This document shows positions 34,519-42,629 of a stretch of 64,000 nt of DNA, one piece after another. Both the position numbers and the translations under genes were made by a program. Numbering within the stretch: position 1 is the first letter of the stretch; each line of letters starts with the position of its first letter. The DNA is from Streptomyces armeniacus (GTDB lineage: Bacteria; Actinomycetota; Actinomycetes; Streptomycetales; Streptomycetaceae): NCBI RefSeq assembly GCF_003355155.1, contig NZ_CP031320.1:434001-498000 (forward strand), read 5' to 3'. The notes beneath the pieces are model-generated. The model did not search any database. It was not told the origin of the DNA and saw nothing but the letters and a program-made list of their open reading frames with translations.

Positions 34519-35885
34519 CAGGAAACCTCCTCGTCGCGGGAGTCGGTGCGAGGGCCGACGCGGGGGTCGTCGTCCGTCCCGGTACCGGGGCCGTCGTCCG
34601 GCCCGTTGTCGAAGCGGAAGCCGAGTGCCGCCACGGCTCGTTCGTACTTCCGCTCCAGCTCCTCCTCGTCGTCGGCCGCCACGTACACGTGGGCGAGCTC
34701 GTAGCTGTAGCTGTCGTGCGCCTGCGTCGTCTCGGAGAGCCGCGAGCCCTCGCCGACGACGGGCACGACCTGCACGCCCGGCACGTCACGGGCCAGCCGC
34801 TCGAGCTCGGCGTCGCTCGCGCGCCGCCGGACCACGCCGTCCCGGAAGCGCCGCAGATGGCACTTGGCGGCGAGCGCGTACGGCCCCTCCCGGTACGGCA
34901 GGCGCGGGTCGCGGCCGAGCGCGAGGCTGAGCATGCAGTGGTGGTTCGGCACGCCGTCGACGTGCTCGAACAGCTCGGCGTGCGACTGGGAGTGGCGCGG
35001 GTTGATCTCCAGGATGCTGACGTCGCCGGTCTCCGGGCGGCAGAAGAACTCGATGCAGAACGTGGAGTCGTCCAGCCCGATCTGCTTGATCACCTTTTTC
35101 GAGATCTCCGCCATCCGCCCCTGCGTACGCGCCGGCAGCGCGGACGGGTACTGGTAGCGCATGAAGCTGGAGGTGCCGGGATAGACGAGCGAGTCGACGA
35201 TCCCGTACACCTCGACCTGCCCGTTCCGGCTGAAGCCCTCCGCGGTGGCCTGCGCTCCGGACAGCGCCTCCTCCACGACGCACGCCTCGCCGCCTGCCTC
35301 GGCCACTTCCGCGGGCAGGTCCAGCAGCTGGAGGATGTCGTCGAACGACTTCCCCAGCCGGCCGATGCCCTCCTTGATCGTCGCCACGGCCGAGCGGAAC
35401 TGCTCGTCGTCCTCGACGCGGTAGGCGAGCTCCGAGGAGTACGACTTCACCGGCTTGATCCAGACCGGGTAGCGCAGGTTCTCCGGCAGCCGCCCGCGCC
35501 CGGCGTCGTCCGCCAGGTCGAGCAGCGCGAACGGCGGGTACGCGTCGACGACCTTCCGCTGCTCCAGCCGGCTCCAGAACTTGTGCTCGCACTTCACGAC
35601 CGCTTCCAGGCTCGCGCCGCGCAGCCCGTACTCGCCGCACAGGAGCGGCACCATGCTGCTCACCGGGAAGTCCCAGTAGCCGACGATCGCGTCGACGGGC
35701 CCGTCGTACGCCGCCAGCTGCGCGCGTGCCTTCTCGATCAGCTCGGCGACCCGGATCTCGCCACGCTGCAGCTCCGCCGGCTCCAGCAGCCGGAGGAAGC
35801 GGTACTGGTCCGCGTGCGGCATCTCGTTCAGCGTTCGGGTGTTCTTCTCGTCCAGTCCCAGCACGAACACGTGTGCAGGCTCCAT
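34518..35885 (-). CDS. ATP-grasp carboxylate-amine ligase, unassigned
   Basis: A 455-residue ATP-grasp enzyme. The pre-ATP domain has DAIVGYWDFPVSSMVPLLCGEYGLRG. The grasp region shows PVWIKPVKSYSSELAYRV and CVVEEALSG. The metal-binding end of the active site is FCIEFFCRPE and ILEINPRHSQSHAELFEH. Such enzymes activate a carboxylate as acyl phosphate and join it to an amine or thiol. The ATG at 35885 is chosen since GAGGTGG lies upstream; an ATG at 35900 would overlap that site. The C-terminal about 25 residues are Asp/Gly/Pro-rich. It is coupled to the CocE-type hydrolase gene. The substrates are unknown. Confidence 0.85.
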   Translation of the reverse strand: MEPAHVFVLGLDEKNTRTLNEMPHADQYRFLRLLEPAELQRGEIRVAELIEKARAQLAAYDGPVDAIVGYWDFPVSSMVPLLCGEYGLRGASLEAVVKCEHKFWSRLEQRKVVDAYPPFALLDLADDAGRGRLPENLRYPVWIKPVKSYSSELAYRVEDDEQFRSAVATIKEGIGRLGKSFDDILQLLDLPAEVAEAGGEACVVEEALSGAQATAEGFSRNGQVEVYGIVDSLVYPGTSSFMRYQYPSALPARTQGRMAEISKKVIKQIGLDDSTFCIEFFCRPETGDVSILEINPRHSQSHAELFEHVDGVPNHHCMLSLALGRDPRLPYREGPYALAAKCHLRRFRDGVVRRRASDAELERLARDVPGVQVVPVVGEGSRLSETTQAHDSYSYELAHVYVAADDEEELERKYERAVAALGFRFDNGPDDGPGTGTDDDPRVGPRTDSRDEEVS

Positions 35886-35959
35886 CAGGCACCACCTCAT
35901 CGCGGACGTCTCCCGGGTGCGCGGAAAAGGCGCTGTTCAAACAGCCGGGCGCGTGCGCG

Positions 35960-36862
35960 TCAGGGCAGCGGCACGCCGCCCGTCGCGTTGAGGATCTCGC
36001 CGGTGATGTAGCTGGCCTCCGGGGAGGCGAGGAACACGTACGCGGGCGCCATCTCCGCGGGCTGCGCGGCGCGGCCGAGCGGCGACTGCTTGCCGAAGGA
36101 CTCCGTGTCGGGCAGCGTCGCCGGGATCAGCGGCGTCCAGACGGGTCCCGGGGCGACCGCGTTGACCCGTACGCCGCGCCGCGCCAGATCCTGCGCCAGC
36201 CCCTGCGTGAACGTCGCGATGGCGCCCTTGGAGGCGGCGTAGTCGAGCAGGTGCGGGCTGGGTTTGTACGCCTGTACGGACGTGCTGTTCACGATGGCGC
36301 CGCCCTCGGGGATGTGCGGGAGCGCCGCGCGGCACATCCAGAACAGCGCGTACACGTTCGTGCGCATCACGCGGTCGAACTGCTCCGTGGTGATGCCGTC
36401 CAGGACGGTCGGCTGCGACATCTGGTAGGCGGCGTTGTTGACCAGCACGTCGACACGGCCGAACTCGGCGACGGCCGTGTCCACCACCCTCCGGCACTCG
36501 TCCTCCTCGCGTACGTCGCAGCTCACGGCCACGGCCCGCCGCCCCTCGTCCGCCACGAGACGCCGCGTCTCGCGGGCGTCCTCCGCCTCCTCGTCCAGGT
36601 ACGTGAAGAGCACGTCGGCGCCCTCCCGCGCGAAGGCCAGCGCCACCGCACGGCCGATGCCCGAGTCGCCGCCGGTCACCACGCAGGACTTGTCGCGCAG
36701 CCGGCCGCTGCCGCGGTAGGTGCGCTCACCGTGGTCGGGCCGGGGCTCCATCCCGCCGGTCCAGCCCGGGTGCGGCTGGTCCTGCTGGGGGAACTCCGGC
36801 TCCGGGTACTGGTGGGCAGGGTTCCGCGCGGTGCGGTCACCGCCGTTGCCGCGGTCGTTCAT
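35960..36862 (-). CDS. SDR oxidoreductase (YhdF/GsiB-neighbour stress type)
   Basis: A 300-residue SDR with the long N-terminus typical of the YdaD/YhdF group: QYPEPEFPQQDQPHPGWTGGMEPRPDHGE is a family hallmark, cited here as the PxxxxPxQ and PGxxxxMxPxPDHGE pattern. VTGGDSGIGRAVA binds NAD(P), NNAAYQ follows, and YAASKGAI holds the catalytic Tyr-Lys. The group is often called general stress protein or glucose 1-dehydrogenase-like; the true substrate is uncertain. The ATG at 36862 has GGAGGAC upstream. It diverges from the GntR gene. Confidence 0.9.
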   Translation of the reverse strand: MNDRGNGGDRTARNPAHQYPEPEFPQQDQPHPGWTGGMEPRPDHGERTYRGSGRLRDKSCVVTGGDSGIGRAVALAFAREGADVLFTYLDEEAEDARETRRLVADEGRRAVAVSCDVREEDECRRVVDTAVAEFGRVDVLVNNAAYQMSQPTVLDGITTEQFDRVMRTNVYALFWMCRAALPHIPEGGAIVNSTSVQAYKPSPHLLDYAASKGAIATFTQGLAQDLARRGVRVNAVAPGPVWTPLIPATLPDTESFGKQSPLGRAAQPAEMAPAYVFLASPEASYITGEILNATGGVPLP

Positions 36863-36983
36863 CGTGTCCTCCAGGCTGGTCGTCCGGTGGCACACGGCGG
36901 CGCCCGCACCGGTCGTGACCGGGTACCCGCGCTCATCCGTTCAATCGGACATCCGCGCACCGGGGCCACCGGGAGAAACAGGG

Positions 36984-37019
36984 AGGTCAGTCCTCTGGCC
37001 TCGCCTGCCGCCGTATGAT
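36984..37019 (+). promoter_or_regulatory. GntR gene promoter with candidate FadR-type operator
   Basis: TATGAT (37014-37019) is a clear -10 box. AGGTCAGTCC (36984-36993) lies just upstream, about where the -35 region is expected, and differs by one base from AGGTCAGACC at 41604-41613 (read on the minus strand). This suggests autoregulation by the GntR protein. Confidence 0.6.
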
Positions 37020-37069
37020 GGGGCCGTCCGGTGAGGGAGTCGGGGGTCTACGGGAGTGGTGAGGAAGAG

Positions 37070-37807
37070 TTGACGAGCCAGCTGTGGCAACCTGTCGCGC
37101 AGCCGGGCAGCCTGTCGGAACGCATCGTGGCCCAGGTCGAGAAGATCCTCCTCGAGGAGCGGCTCGCCCCCGGCCAACGGCTGCCCCCCGAGCGCGAGAT
37201 GGCGCAGTTGCTCGGGGTGAGCCGGCCGTCCCTGCGGGAGGCCGTACGGATCCTGGAGGCACGCGGCCGGCTGGTGGTCCGGCACGGTCAGGGCGTGTTC
37301 GTGGCCCAGCCCGGCTCCGAGCAGGAGCTGCGCGCCGCCCTGGAGCGGGCGGAGATCAGCATCAACGAGCTGTTCGCCATGCGCGAGGTGCTGGAGGTGC
37401 CGGCCGCCGGCTGGGCGGCGGAGCGGATGTCCCCGGAGCAGGCCGCGGGGCTGCGGGAGACGCTGGCGTCGCTGGACACGGCGTTCGACGAGGAGCACCC
37501 CGACTTCGCGCGGCTGGCCGGGCTGGACGCCCAGTTCCACCTGGGGATCGCGGGCGCCGCCGGTAACCGCTTCCTGCAGCAGACGAGCAACGTGCTGAAC
37601 GACATCCTGCTGTCCGGGATGGAGACCACGCTGCTCATCTCCGGCCGCCGCGAGAAGTCGCGCCGTGAGCACCACCGTATCCTCAACGCCCTCACCGCGG
37701 GCGACGCCGCGGGGGCACGCCGCGCGGCCCGCGCGCACATCCGCAGCGCGCACCGGGCGGCGCTGACGCGGATGGCGCGGGAGCAGGAGGCGCTGCCCGC
37801 CTCCTGA
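37070..37807 (+). CDS. GntR-family regulator, FadR subfamily (FCD domain)
   Basis: A 245-residue repressor. The winged HTH is at about residues 12-78 (LSERIVAQVEKILLEERLAPGQRLPPEREMAQLLGVSRPSLREAVRIL, read as separate motifs) and the all-helical FCD effector domain about 95-235, with Asp/His metal-ligand candidates in LDAQFHLGIA and REHHRILNA. FCD proteins sense sugar acids, hydroxyacids or fatty acids. The TTG at 37070 follows GAGGAAG and gives a natural start; a GTG at 37031, only about 6 bases after the predicted transcript start, would add 13 residues. Matching operators lie at 41604 and 45231, making it the likely master regulator of the adjacent catabolic cluster. Confidence 0.88.
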   Translation: MTSQLWQPVAQPGSLSERIVAQVEKILLEERLAPGQRLPPEREMAQLLGVSRPSLREAVRILEARGRLVVRHGQGVFVAQPGSEQELRAALERAEISINELFAMREVLEVPAAGWAAERMSPEQAAGLRETLASLDTAFDEEHPDFARLAGLDAQFHLGIAGAAGNRFLQQTSNVLNDILLSGMETTLLISGRREKSRREHHRILNALTAGDAAGARRAARAHIRSAHRAALTRMAREQEALPAS

Positions 37808-37866
37808 CGCCGCAAGGGCGGGGCGACGCACCGTACGGGAGTGGTACAGCGCGGCGCATACGGGCT

Positions 37867-39006
37867 TCACCCCACGCCCAGGCGCCGCGCCCACGTGGCA
37901 AGTTCGTCCGCCAGGGCGTCCGGGACGGTCAGCGGCCCGGCGGGGTCGATCTCCTCGGGTGGCGTCCGGCCCTCGCCGGGCACCCGGCCGCCCGCCTGCC
38001 GTACGGACTCGCTCAGCGCCGCGAGCCGTTCCCGCGCGGCGCCGTCCACGGCGGCGCGCTCCACGTCGAACGCCACCACCAGGTGCGCGATGTCCTGGGG
38101 CGACGCGGCGTCCTCGGCGGCGAACATGTCGGTGACCCCCGTCGACAGCGACGGGCCGACCACTCCCCCGGTGAACGCCTCGACCAGGAACGCCAGCGCG
38201 AAGCCCTTCGCGCCGCCCAGCGGCGCCAGCATGCCGTGCAGCGCCTCCGACGCGTCGGCGGTGGGCCGCCCCGCCGCGTCGAACGCCCAGCCCGGCGGCA
38301 GCGGTTCGCCGGTCGCGGCGCGCTGCGCTATGCGGCCGCGCGCGACGGCGCTGGTGGCGAGGTCGACGACGGCCGGACGGCCCGGTGCCTGCCCGTCCTG
38401 TGACCTCGCCCCCGGAAAGCCCGCCGCGAGAGGGCTGGTGGACACCACGGGCCGGTGCCCTTCCCACGGGGGCATCACGGCGGGCCCGTTGGAGAGCACG
38501 AGCGCGGCCTGGCCCGCCTCGACGGGCGGCAGCGTGTAGATGCCGAGGGCGCCGCAGTGCGACGTACGGCCGACGGTCACGGCCGCGACGCCGTACTGCG
38601 TGCAGCGTTCCGCGGCCAGTTCCGCGGCCCGCCAGAGCTGCCAGTGCCCGAGGCCGTGCTGCCCGTCGTACGACACCAGCGGGCCGGTGTCGGTCACCGT
38701 CACGAGACGGGCGTCGGCCCGGCAGCCGCCGGCGAGCAGCCGCCGCAGGTAGTACGGCAGCCGCAGCAGGCCGTGGGAGCCGATGCCCCAGCAGTCGGCC
38801 AGGACGATGGCGTGCGCCGTGCGCGCGGCCTCGGTGGAGGGCACGCCCGCCGCCGTCAGCAGGGCGGCGGCCAGTTCGCGTGCGCCGCCGACCGTACGCG
38901 GGGAGGGGCTGCGTCCGTTCCGTCGCCGCCCGCCTCGTACGGCGCCGCCCTTAGCCGCCTCGTCCTCAGCCGCCTCGTCCTCCGCCGCCTCGTCCTCAGC
39001 CGTCAT
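37867..39006 (-). CDS. LDH2-family (malate/L-lactate/sulfolactate) dehydrogenase
   Basis: A 379-residue NAD(P) oxidoreductase of the non-Rossmann MDH/LDH2 family. Recognisable motifs are GIGSHGLLRLPYY (catalytic His), YDGQHGLGHW, VGRTSHCGALGIY and the late GGAKGFALAFLVEAFTGG. Members reduce or oxidise 2-oxo/2-hydroxy acids; ComC, the (R)-sulfolactate dehydrogenase, is one. The ATG at 39006 overlaps the upstream dehydrogenase by 11 bases. The N-terminus is an acidic (Ala-Glu-Asp-Glu-Ala) repeat. It is last in the operon lyase-dehydrogenase-dehydrogenase. The substrate is inferred only from neighbours. Confidence 0.87.
   Translation of the reverse strand: MTAEDEAAEDEAAEDEAAKGGAVRGGRRRNGRSPSPRTVGGARELAAALLTAAGVPSTEAARTAHAIVLADCWGIGSHGLLRLPYYLRRLLAGGCRADARLVTVTDTGPLVSYDGQHGLGHWQLWRAAELAAERCTQYGVAAVTVGRTSHCGALGIYTLPPVEAGQAALVLSNGPAVMPPWEGHRPVVSTSPLAAGFPGARSQDGQAPGRPAVVDLATSAVARGRIAQRAATGEPLPPGWAFDAAGRPTADASEALHGMLAPLGGAKGFALAFLVEAFTGGVVGPSLSTGVTDMFAAEDAASPQDIAHLVVAFDVERAAVDGAARERLAALSESVRQAGGRVPGEGRTPPEEIDPAGPLTVPDALADELATWARRLGVG
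38956..39000 (-). repeat. 15-bp in-frame repeat at the overlap of two dehydrogenase genes
   Basis: CGCCTCGTCCTCAGC occurs at 38956 and 38986, with a one-base variant between them. It encodes an acidic pentapeptide repeat at the LDH2 N-terminus and spans the stop of the preceding gene. Confidence 0.88.
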
Positions 39007-40015
39007 GCGGGGGCTCCCGTCCGCGGTCCACGGCGCCGACCGCGTGTGCGGCGGCGCCACCGGTGAGGACCCGTTCGATGTCCTCGGCGAGTATCCGGGC
39101 GATGCGCCGCTGGCTCTGCTCGGTGATCCCGGCGACGTGCGGGGTGAGCAGCACGTTGTCGAGGTCCTCGAGCCGTCCGCGGCTCGGTGGTTCGACGGCC
39201 CGCACGTCGAGTGCCGCGCCCCCGAGCCGGCCGCCGGCCAGCGCGTCGGCGAGCGCTTCCTCGTCCACGGCCGCCCCGCGCCCCGCGCTGACCAGCAGCG
39301 CGCCGGGCGGCAGCAGGGACAGCAGCCGCGCTCCGACCATCCCGCGGGTGGCGGGTGTGGCGGGCAGGTGGACGCTGAGGACGTCGGCCGCGGCGGCGGT
39401 GTCGTCCAGGGCGGCCAGCCGTACGCCGTACTCGGCGAGCCGCGGGTCGTCGTCGCGTACGTACGGGTCGTACGCGACGACGCGCATGTCCAGCGCGCGT
39501 GCGGCGCGGGCGACGGCGAGCCCGGTGGCGCCCAGGCCGAGCAGACCCCAGGTGCCGCCGGACAGTTCGCGGACCGGGTCGCGCTCCCAGCCACCGGCGC
39601 GGGTGCGCCGGTCCAGCGGGACGGTGCGGCGGGCGAGCGCGAGCGCGGCGCCGAGGGTGTACTCGGCGACGCTGGTGGCGTTGGCGCCGAGCGCGGCGAC
39701 CACGACGACGCCCCGGGCGTCGGCCGCGGCGACGTCGATGTTGTCCAGGCCGACGCCCGCGCGCGCCACGAGCGCCAACCGGGGCAGCGCGGCGAGCAGT
39801 TCGCCGGTGACGCGGGTGCGGTTCCGTACGACGAGGGCGCGCGCACCGGCCGCGGCCTCGTACAGCTGCCGCGGGTCGCTCCACGCGCCCGGTTCCCGGC
39901 GGACGCGCAGCCGGGTGCCGAGAGCGTCGAACGGCTCGCCCCACACGTCCTCGACGACGGCGACGTCCGGCGGCGGCACGGACGCGGGCGCGGCGTACGC
40001 CCGTCGGCCGCTCAC
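38996..40015 (-). CDS. D-isomer-specific 2-hydroxyacid dehydrogenase
   Basis: A 339-residue NAD(H) enzyme. VARAGVGLDNID, the Rossmann GLLGLGATGLAVA, SVHLPATPATRGM, the catalytic Arg in VSAGRGAAVDE, the Glu in ALDVRAVEPP and the His in LLTPHVAGIT are all in order. It resembles 3-phosphoglycerate dehydrogenase and the (S)-sulfolactate dehydrogenase SlcC. The GTG at 40015 has no clear ribosome site of its own. It overlaps the stop of a 17-codon frame (40065-40012) that has a good one, so it is probably translated by coupling. Confidence 0.87.
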   Translation of the reverse strand: MSGRRAYAAPASVPPPDVAVVEDVWGEPFDALGTRLRVRREPGAWSDPRQLYEAAAGARALVVRNRTRVTGELLAALPRLALVARAGVGLDNIDVAAADARGVVVVAALGANATSVAEYTLGAALALARRTVPLDRRTRAGGWERDPVRELSGGTWGLLGLGATGLAVARAARALDMRVVAYDPYVRDDDPRLAEYGVRLAALDDTAAAADVLSVHLPATPATRGMVGARLLSLLPPGALLVSAGRGAAVDEEALADALAGGRLGGAALDVRAVEPPSRGRLEDLDNVLLTPHVAGITEQSQRRIARILAEDIERVLTGGAAAHAVGAVDRGREPPHDG

Positions 40016-40065
40016 AGGGCCCGCGCGGCGTGGCGGGCGGAGGTGGTGCCCATGGTGTCGGCCAT
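40012..40065 (-). CDS. 17-residue leader frame coupled to hydroxyacid dehydrogenase
   Basis: This short frame reads MADTMGTTSARHAARAL from an ATG with a purine-rich ribosome site (GAGGGAGGGAG) upstream. Its TGA overlaps the GTG of the dehydrogenase (GTGA). Either it is a coupling mini-cistron or it marks the eroded start of a longer gene. No family is recognised. Confidence 0.45.
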   Translation of the reverse strand: MADTMGTTSARHAARAL

Positions 40066-40094
40066 GGCTGCTGCTCCCTCCCTCTCGGGCGCGG

Positions 40095-41255
40095 TCAGGC
40101 GCTCGGGTACAGCTTGGTGAACACGAACTCGCGGTGGCCGAGCGACTCGGCGGCCGTCAGCCGCCCGTTGACCGTGCGTGCGACGACGTCCGCCAACTGG
40201 TCGCCGGCCTCGCTGAGTACGCATTCGCGGCGCAGCAGCCCCGAGCAGTCCAGGTCGATGTGCTCGGACATGGTCTCGGCGGTCTTCGGGTTCGCGGTGA
40301 GCTTGACGACGGGTTCGACGGGGTTGCCGATCACGTTGCCCTGGCCGGTGGGGAACAGATGGACCACGGCGCCCGCGGCGGCCATCAGCGTGATGCACTC
40401 GGCGGCGGCCGAGGAGGTGTCCATGAAGTTGAGGCCGGGGCGTACGGGTGCCTCCGCCGGTTCGAGCGCGGCCACGACGGGGCGGGTGCCGAGCTTGGCG
40501 ATGTTGCCCATCGCCTTCTCCTCGATGGTGGAGAGCCCGCCGGCGATGTTGCCCTGGGTCGGCTGCGAGCCGAGCAGGTCGGCGCCCTCGCGTTCGATGA
40601 CGGTGAGGTAGCGGTCGAACAGCCGCTGGAAGTCGGCGCGTACGCCGTCGTCGGCGCAGCGTTCGGCGATCAGGTGCTCGCCGCCGGTGAGTTCGGTGGT
40701 CTCGCCGAAGAGGACGGTGCCCCCGGCGTCCACCCAGCGGTCCACGACCTCGGCGGTGGTGGGGCAGGAGCCGAGGCCCGAAGTGGTGTCGGACTCGCCG
40801 CACTTGACGGAGAGCATGAGTTCGGCGGGTGCGGTGGGCTCGCGTACCAGCTCGCTCGCGTCCTGCAGGAAGCGCTGCGCGGCGCGGGACGCCTCCTCGA
40901 TGACCTTCAGGTCGCCGCGGCCCTCGATGGACACGCCGTGTACGGGCTTGCCGGTGCCGGCGATGCCGTCCACGACGCGGGCCGTCCAGTTGGGCTCGAT
41001 GCCGATCACGACGACGGCGGCCACGTTCGGGTTCCGGCCGGTGCCGATGAGCGTACGGAAGGTCAGCTCCAGGTCGGCGCCGAACTGAAGCCGCCCGTAG
41101 GCGTGCGGGAGGGCGAGGGTGCCGGGTACGACGTGGGCCACCGCCTCGGCGGCGGCGTTGGAGAGGTCGTCCACGGGCAGGATCACCACGTGGTTGCGTA
41201 TGCCGACGGAGCCGTCCGCCCGCCGGTATCCGGTCAGGCCGTCCGGTGCTGCCAC
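40095..41255 (-). CDS. UxaA/GarD-family lyase, large subunit (SuyB-like)
   Basis: A 386-residue iron-dependent (de)hydratase-type lyase. GYRRADGSVGIRNHVVILP starts the fold; KCGESDTTSGLGSCPT holds the metal-site cysteines; NFMDTSSAAAECIT and FPTGQGNVIGNP follow; it ends in a GHREFVFTKLYPSA tail. Altronate and galactarate dehydratases belong here, but a separate small and large subunit and this length and ending recall SuyB, the (R)-sulfolactate sulfo-lyase large subunit. The GTG at 41255 has GAGGAG 6 bases upstream and overlaps the small-subunit gene by 22 bases. Substrate choice between sugar acid and sulfolactate cannot be settled by reading. Confidence 0.85.
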   Translation of the reverse strand: MAAPDGLTGYRRADGSVGIRNHVVILPVDDLSNAAAEAVAHVVPGTLALPHAYGRLQFGADLELTFRTLIGTGRNPNVAAVVVIGIEPNWTARVVDGIAGTGKPVHGVSIEGRGDLKVIEEASRAAQRFLQDASELVREPTAPAELMLSVKCGESDTTSGLGSCPTTAEVVDRWVDAGGTVLFGETTELTGGEHLIAERCADDGVRADFQRLFDRYLTVIEREGADLLGSQPTQGNIAGGLSTIEEKAMGNIAKLGTRPVVAALEPAEAPVRPGLNFMDTSSAAAECITLMAAAGAVVHLFPTGQGNVIGNPVEPVVKLTANPKTAETMSEHIDLDCSGLLRRECVLSEAGDQLADVVARTVNGRLTAAESLGHREFVFTKLYPSA

Positions 41256-41545
41256 CGTGCGCTCCTCACGTTGTGGACGTGTACGTACTCGCCGGGCGCG
41301 ATGGCCGCCGTGGCGACGGCGGTGTGCACGCCGTACTCGATGACGCGTTCGCCCTCGGGAATGTCCGTCAGTGCGAACTTGTGCCCCAGCGGCACCTCCG
41401 AGACCAGCTCGAGGCGGTGCGAACGGGGGCCGTGCAGATAGCCGCCCTCGACCGGCCCGGGGGCAAGGTCGCGGACCGCCACGGCGACGTTGTCGCCCTC
41501 GCGGTGGGCCAGGAAGTCGGGTGGGGAGCTGGTGTCGGACGCCAT
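41234..41545 (-). CDS. UxaA-family lyase, small SAF-domain subunit (SuyA-like)
   Basis: A 103-residue SAF/beta-clip protein: FLAHREGDNVAVAVRDLAPG, then GHKFALTDIPEGERVIEYG and APGEYVHVHNV. In altronate dehydratase this is the N-terminal domain of one chain; in SuyAB it is a separate subunit, as here. The ATG at 41545 is preceded by GAGGAG. It is first in the operon and diverges from the SDR gene at 41739 across a gap containing a FadR-type operator. Confidence 0.87.
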   Translation of the reverse strand: MASDTSSPPDFLAHREGDNVAVAVRDLAPGPVEGGYLHGPRSHRLELVSEVPLGHKFALTDIPEGERVIEYGVHTAVATAAIAPGEYVHVHNVRSARWQHRTA

Positions 41546-41603
41546 GGTGCACTCCTCGTGAGGGTCCGGTGATGATCCGTGGAACCGTGCGACGGTGCGC
41601 GAG

Positions 41604-41617
41604 TGGTCTGACCTCTG
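41604..41617. promoter_or_regulatory. FadR/GntR-type operator in divergent promoter
   Basis: TGGTCTGACCTCTG, read on the other strand as CAGAGGTCAGACCA, contains the GGTC-A-GACC dyad of FadR-type operators. Thirteen of 14 bases match 45231-45244, ahead of the sugar importer. It sits between the lyase operon (start 41545) and the SDR-dgoD operon (start 41739), so one bound regulator could control both. Confidence 0.72.
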
Positions 41618-41710
41618 TCCTCGGATCGTAAGTAACCGGAACCCCTGCGTCAACGCTCTGTCCAAGGTCTTGATGGACTGCGGCTGTTGTGCCACATTCC
41701 CCTGTTACGT

Positions 41711-41726
41711 CTTCGAAATCGATTAC
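41711..41726. promoter_or_regulatory. LacI-like half-palindrome GAAATCGATT
   Basis: CTTCGAAATCG (41711-41721), followed by ATTAC, recurs identically at 45172-45182, followed by TTTTC. The CG-centred AAATCG-NTT dyad is the shape of LacI-family operators. Here it lies 13 bp before the SDR start codon. Confidence 0.45.
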
Positions 41727-41738
41727 AAGAAGGGTCGC

Positions 41739-42629
41739 ATGGTTCCGGTTCCAGCAGCAGACCAGGCCGTCGAGTCCGGAGAACTGGCCGGTCACCACGC
41801 GCTGGTGACCGGCGCCGCACAGGGCATCGGCCGCGCCGTCGCGGAGACCCTCGCCGAACGGGGCGCACGCGTCACGGCGGTTGACCTCTCGCCGGAGGTC
41901 GGCACGCTCGCCGCACCGGAGTCCGCGTACGGCGGCGCGCTGCACACCCGCGTCGCCGACCTCGGCGACGCGGGCGACCTGCGCGCGCTCGGCGCGCTCT
42001 GCGAGGGCGCTCCCGGCGGAGGCACTCCCGGCGGAGGCGCCGAAGCCGCCGTGCATCCCGCGCCGTCGCCCGTGGACGTACTGGTCAACTGCGCCGCCGC
42101 GTACCCGCCCGGCGGCCTCCTCGACAGCACCGACGACGACTGGCTCCGCGTGCTGCGCGTCAACGTGCTCGCCGGCGCTGCCCTCGCCCGCTCCCTGGCC
42201 CGCGGGCTGATACGGCGGCAGCGGCCCGGCGCGATCGTGAACGTCGGCAGCGTGCAGGAGGCCCTGCCGCTGCCCGGCCACGCCGCCTACGTCACCAGCA
42301 AGGGCGCGCTCAGCGCCATGACCGGCGCGCTCGCGGTCGAGCTGGGCGAGCACGGCATCCGCGTCAACGCCGTGAGCGTGGGGCTGGTCCAGAGCGAGAC
42401 GCTCAACACCAAGCTGGGCGACGGCTTCTGGGCCGGACAGGACGTGCCGCCGCCCACGCTCCTCGGCCGCCTCGGCACGCCGCGGGAAGCGGCGGAGGCG
42501 GTCGCGTTCCTCTGCTCCCCGCGCTCCTCCTACGTCACGGGCGCGGTGCTCGCCGTCGACGGCGGCCGGCGACTGAGCCGCCGTACGGACCCGCAGCTCC
42601 CGGCCGCACCCCAAGGGGGCGCCGTATGA
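41739..42629 (+). CDS. SDR sugar dehydrogenase, probable
   Basis: A 296-residue SDR. ALVTGAAQGIGRAVAETLAERGARVTAVD binds NAD(P); NCAAAYPPGG replaces the usual NNAG; NVGSVQEA gives the Ser; YVTSKGAL holds the catalytic Tyr-Lys; SSYVTGAVLAVDGG is the C-terminal signature. A Gly/Pro-rich insert sits near residue 90. It is followed, with ATGA overlap, by a galactonate-dehydratase-like gene and a lactonase gene, so oxidation of an aldose at C1 is the natural role (galactose dehydrogenase-like). The ATG at 41739 has AAGAAGGG upstream. Confidence 0.87.
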   Translation: MVPVPAADQAVESGELAGHHALVTGAAQGIGRAVAETLAERGARVTAVDLSPEVGTLAAPESAYGGALHTRVADLGDAGDLRALGALCEGAPGGGTPGGGAEAAVHPAPSPVDVLVNCAAAYPPGGLLDSTDDDWLRVLRVNVLAGAALARSLARGLIRRQRPGAIVNVGSVQEALPLPGHAAYVTSKGALSAMTGALAVELGEHGIRVNAVSVGLVQSETLNTKLGDGFWAGQDVPPPTLLGRLGTPREAAEAVAFLCSPRSSYVTGAVLAVDGGRRLSRRTDPQLPAAPQGGAV

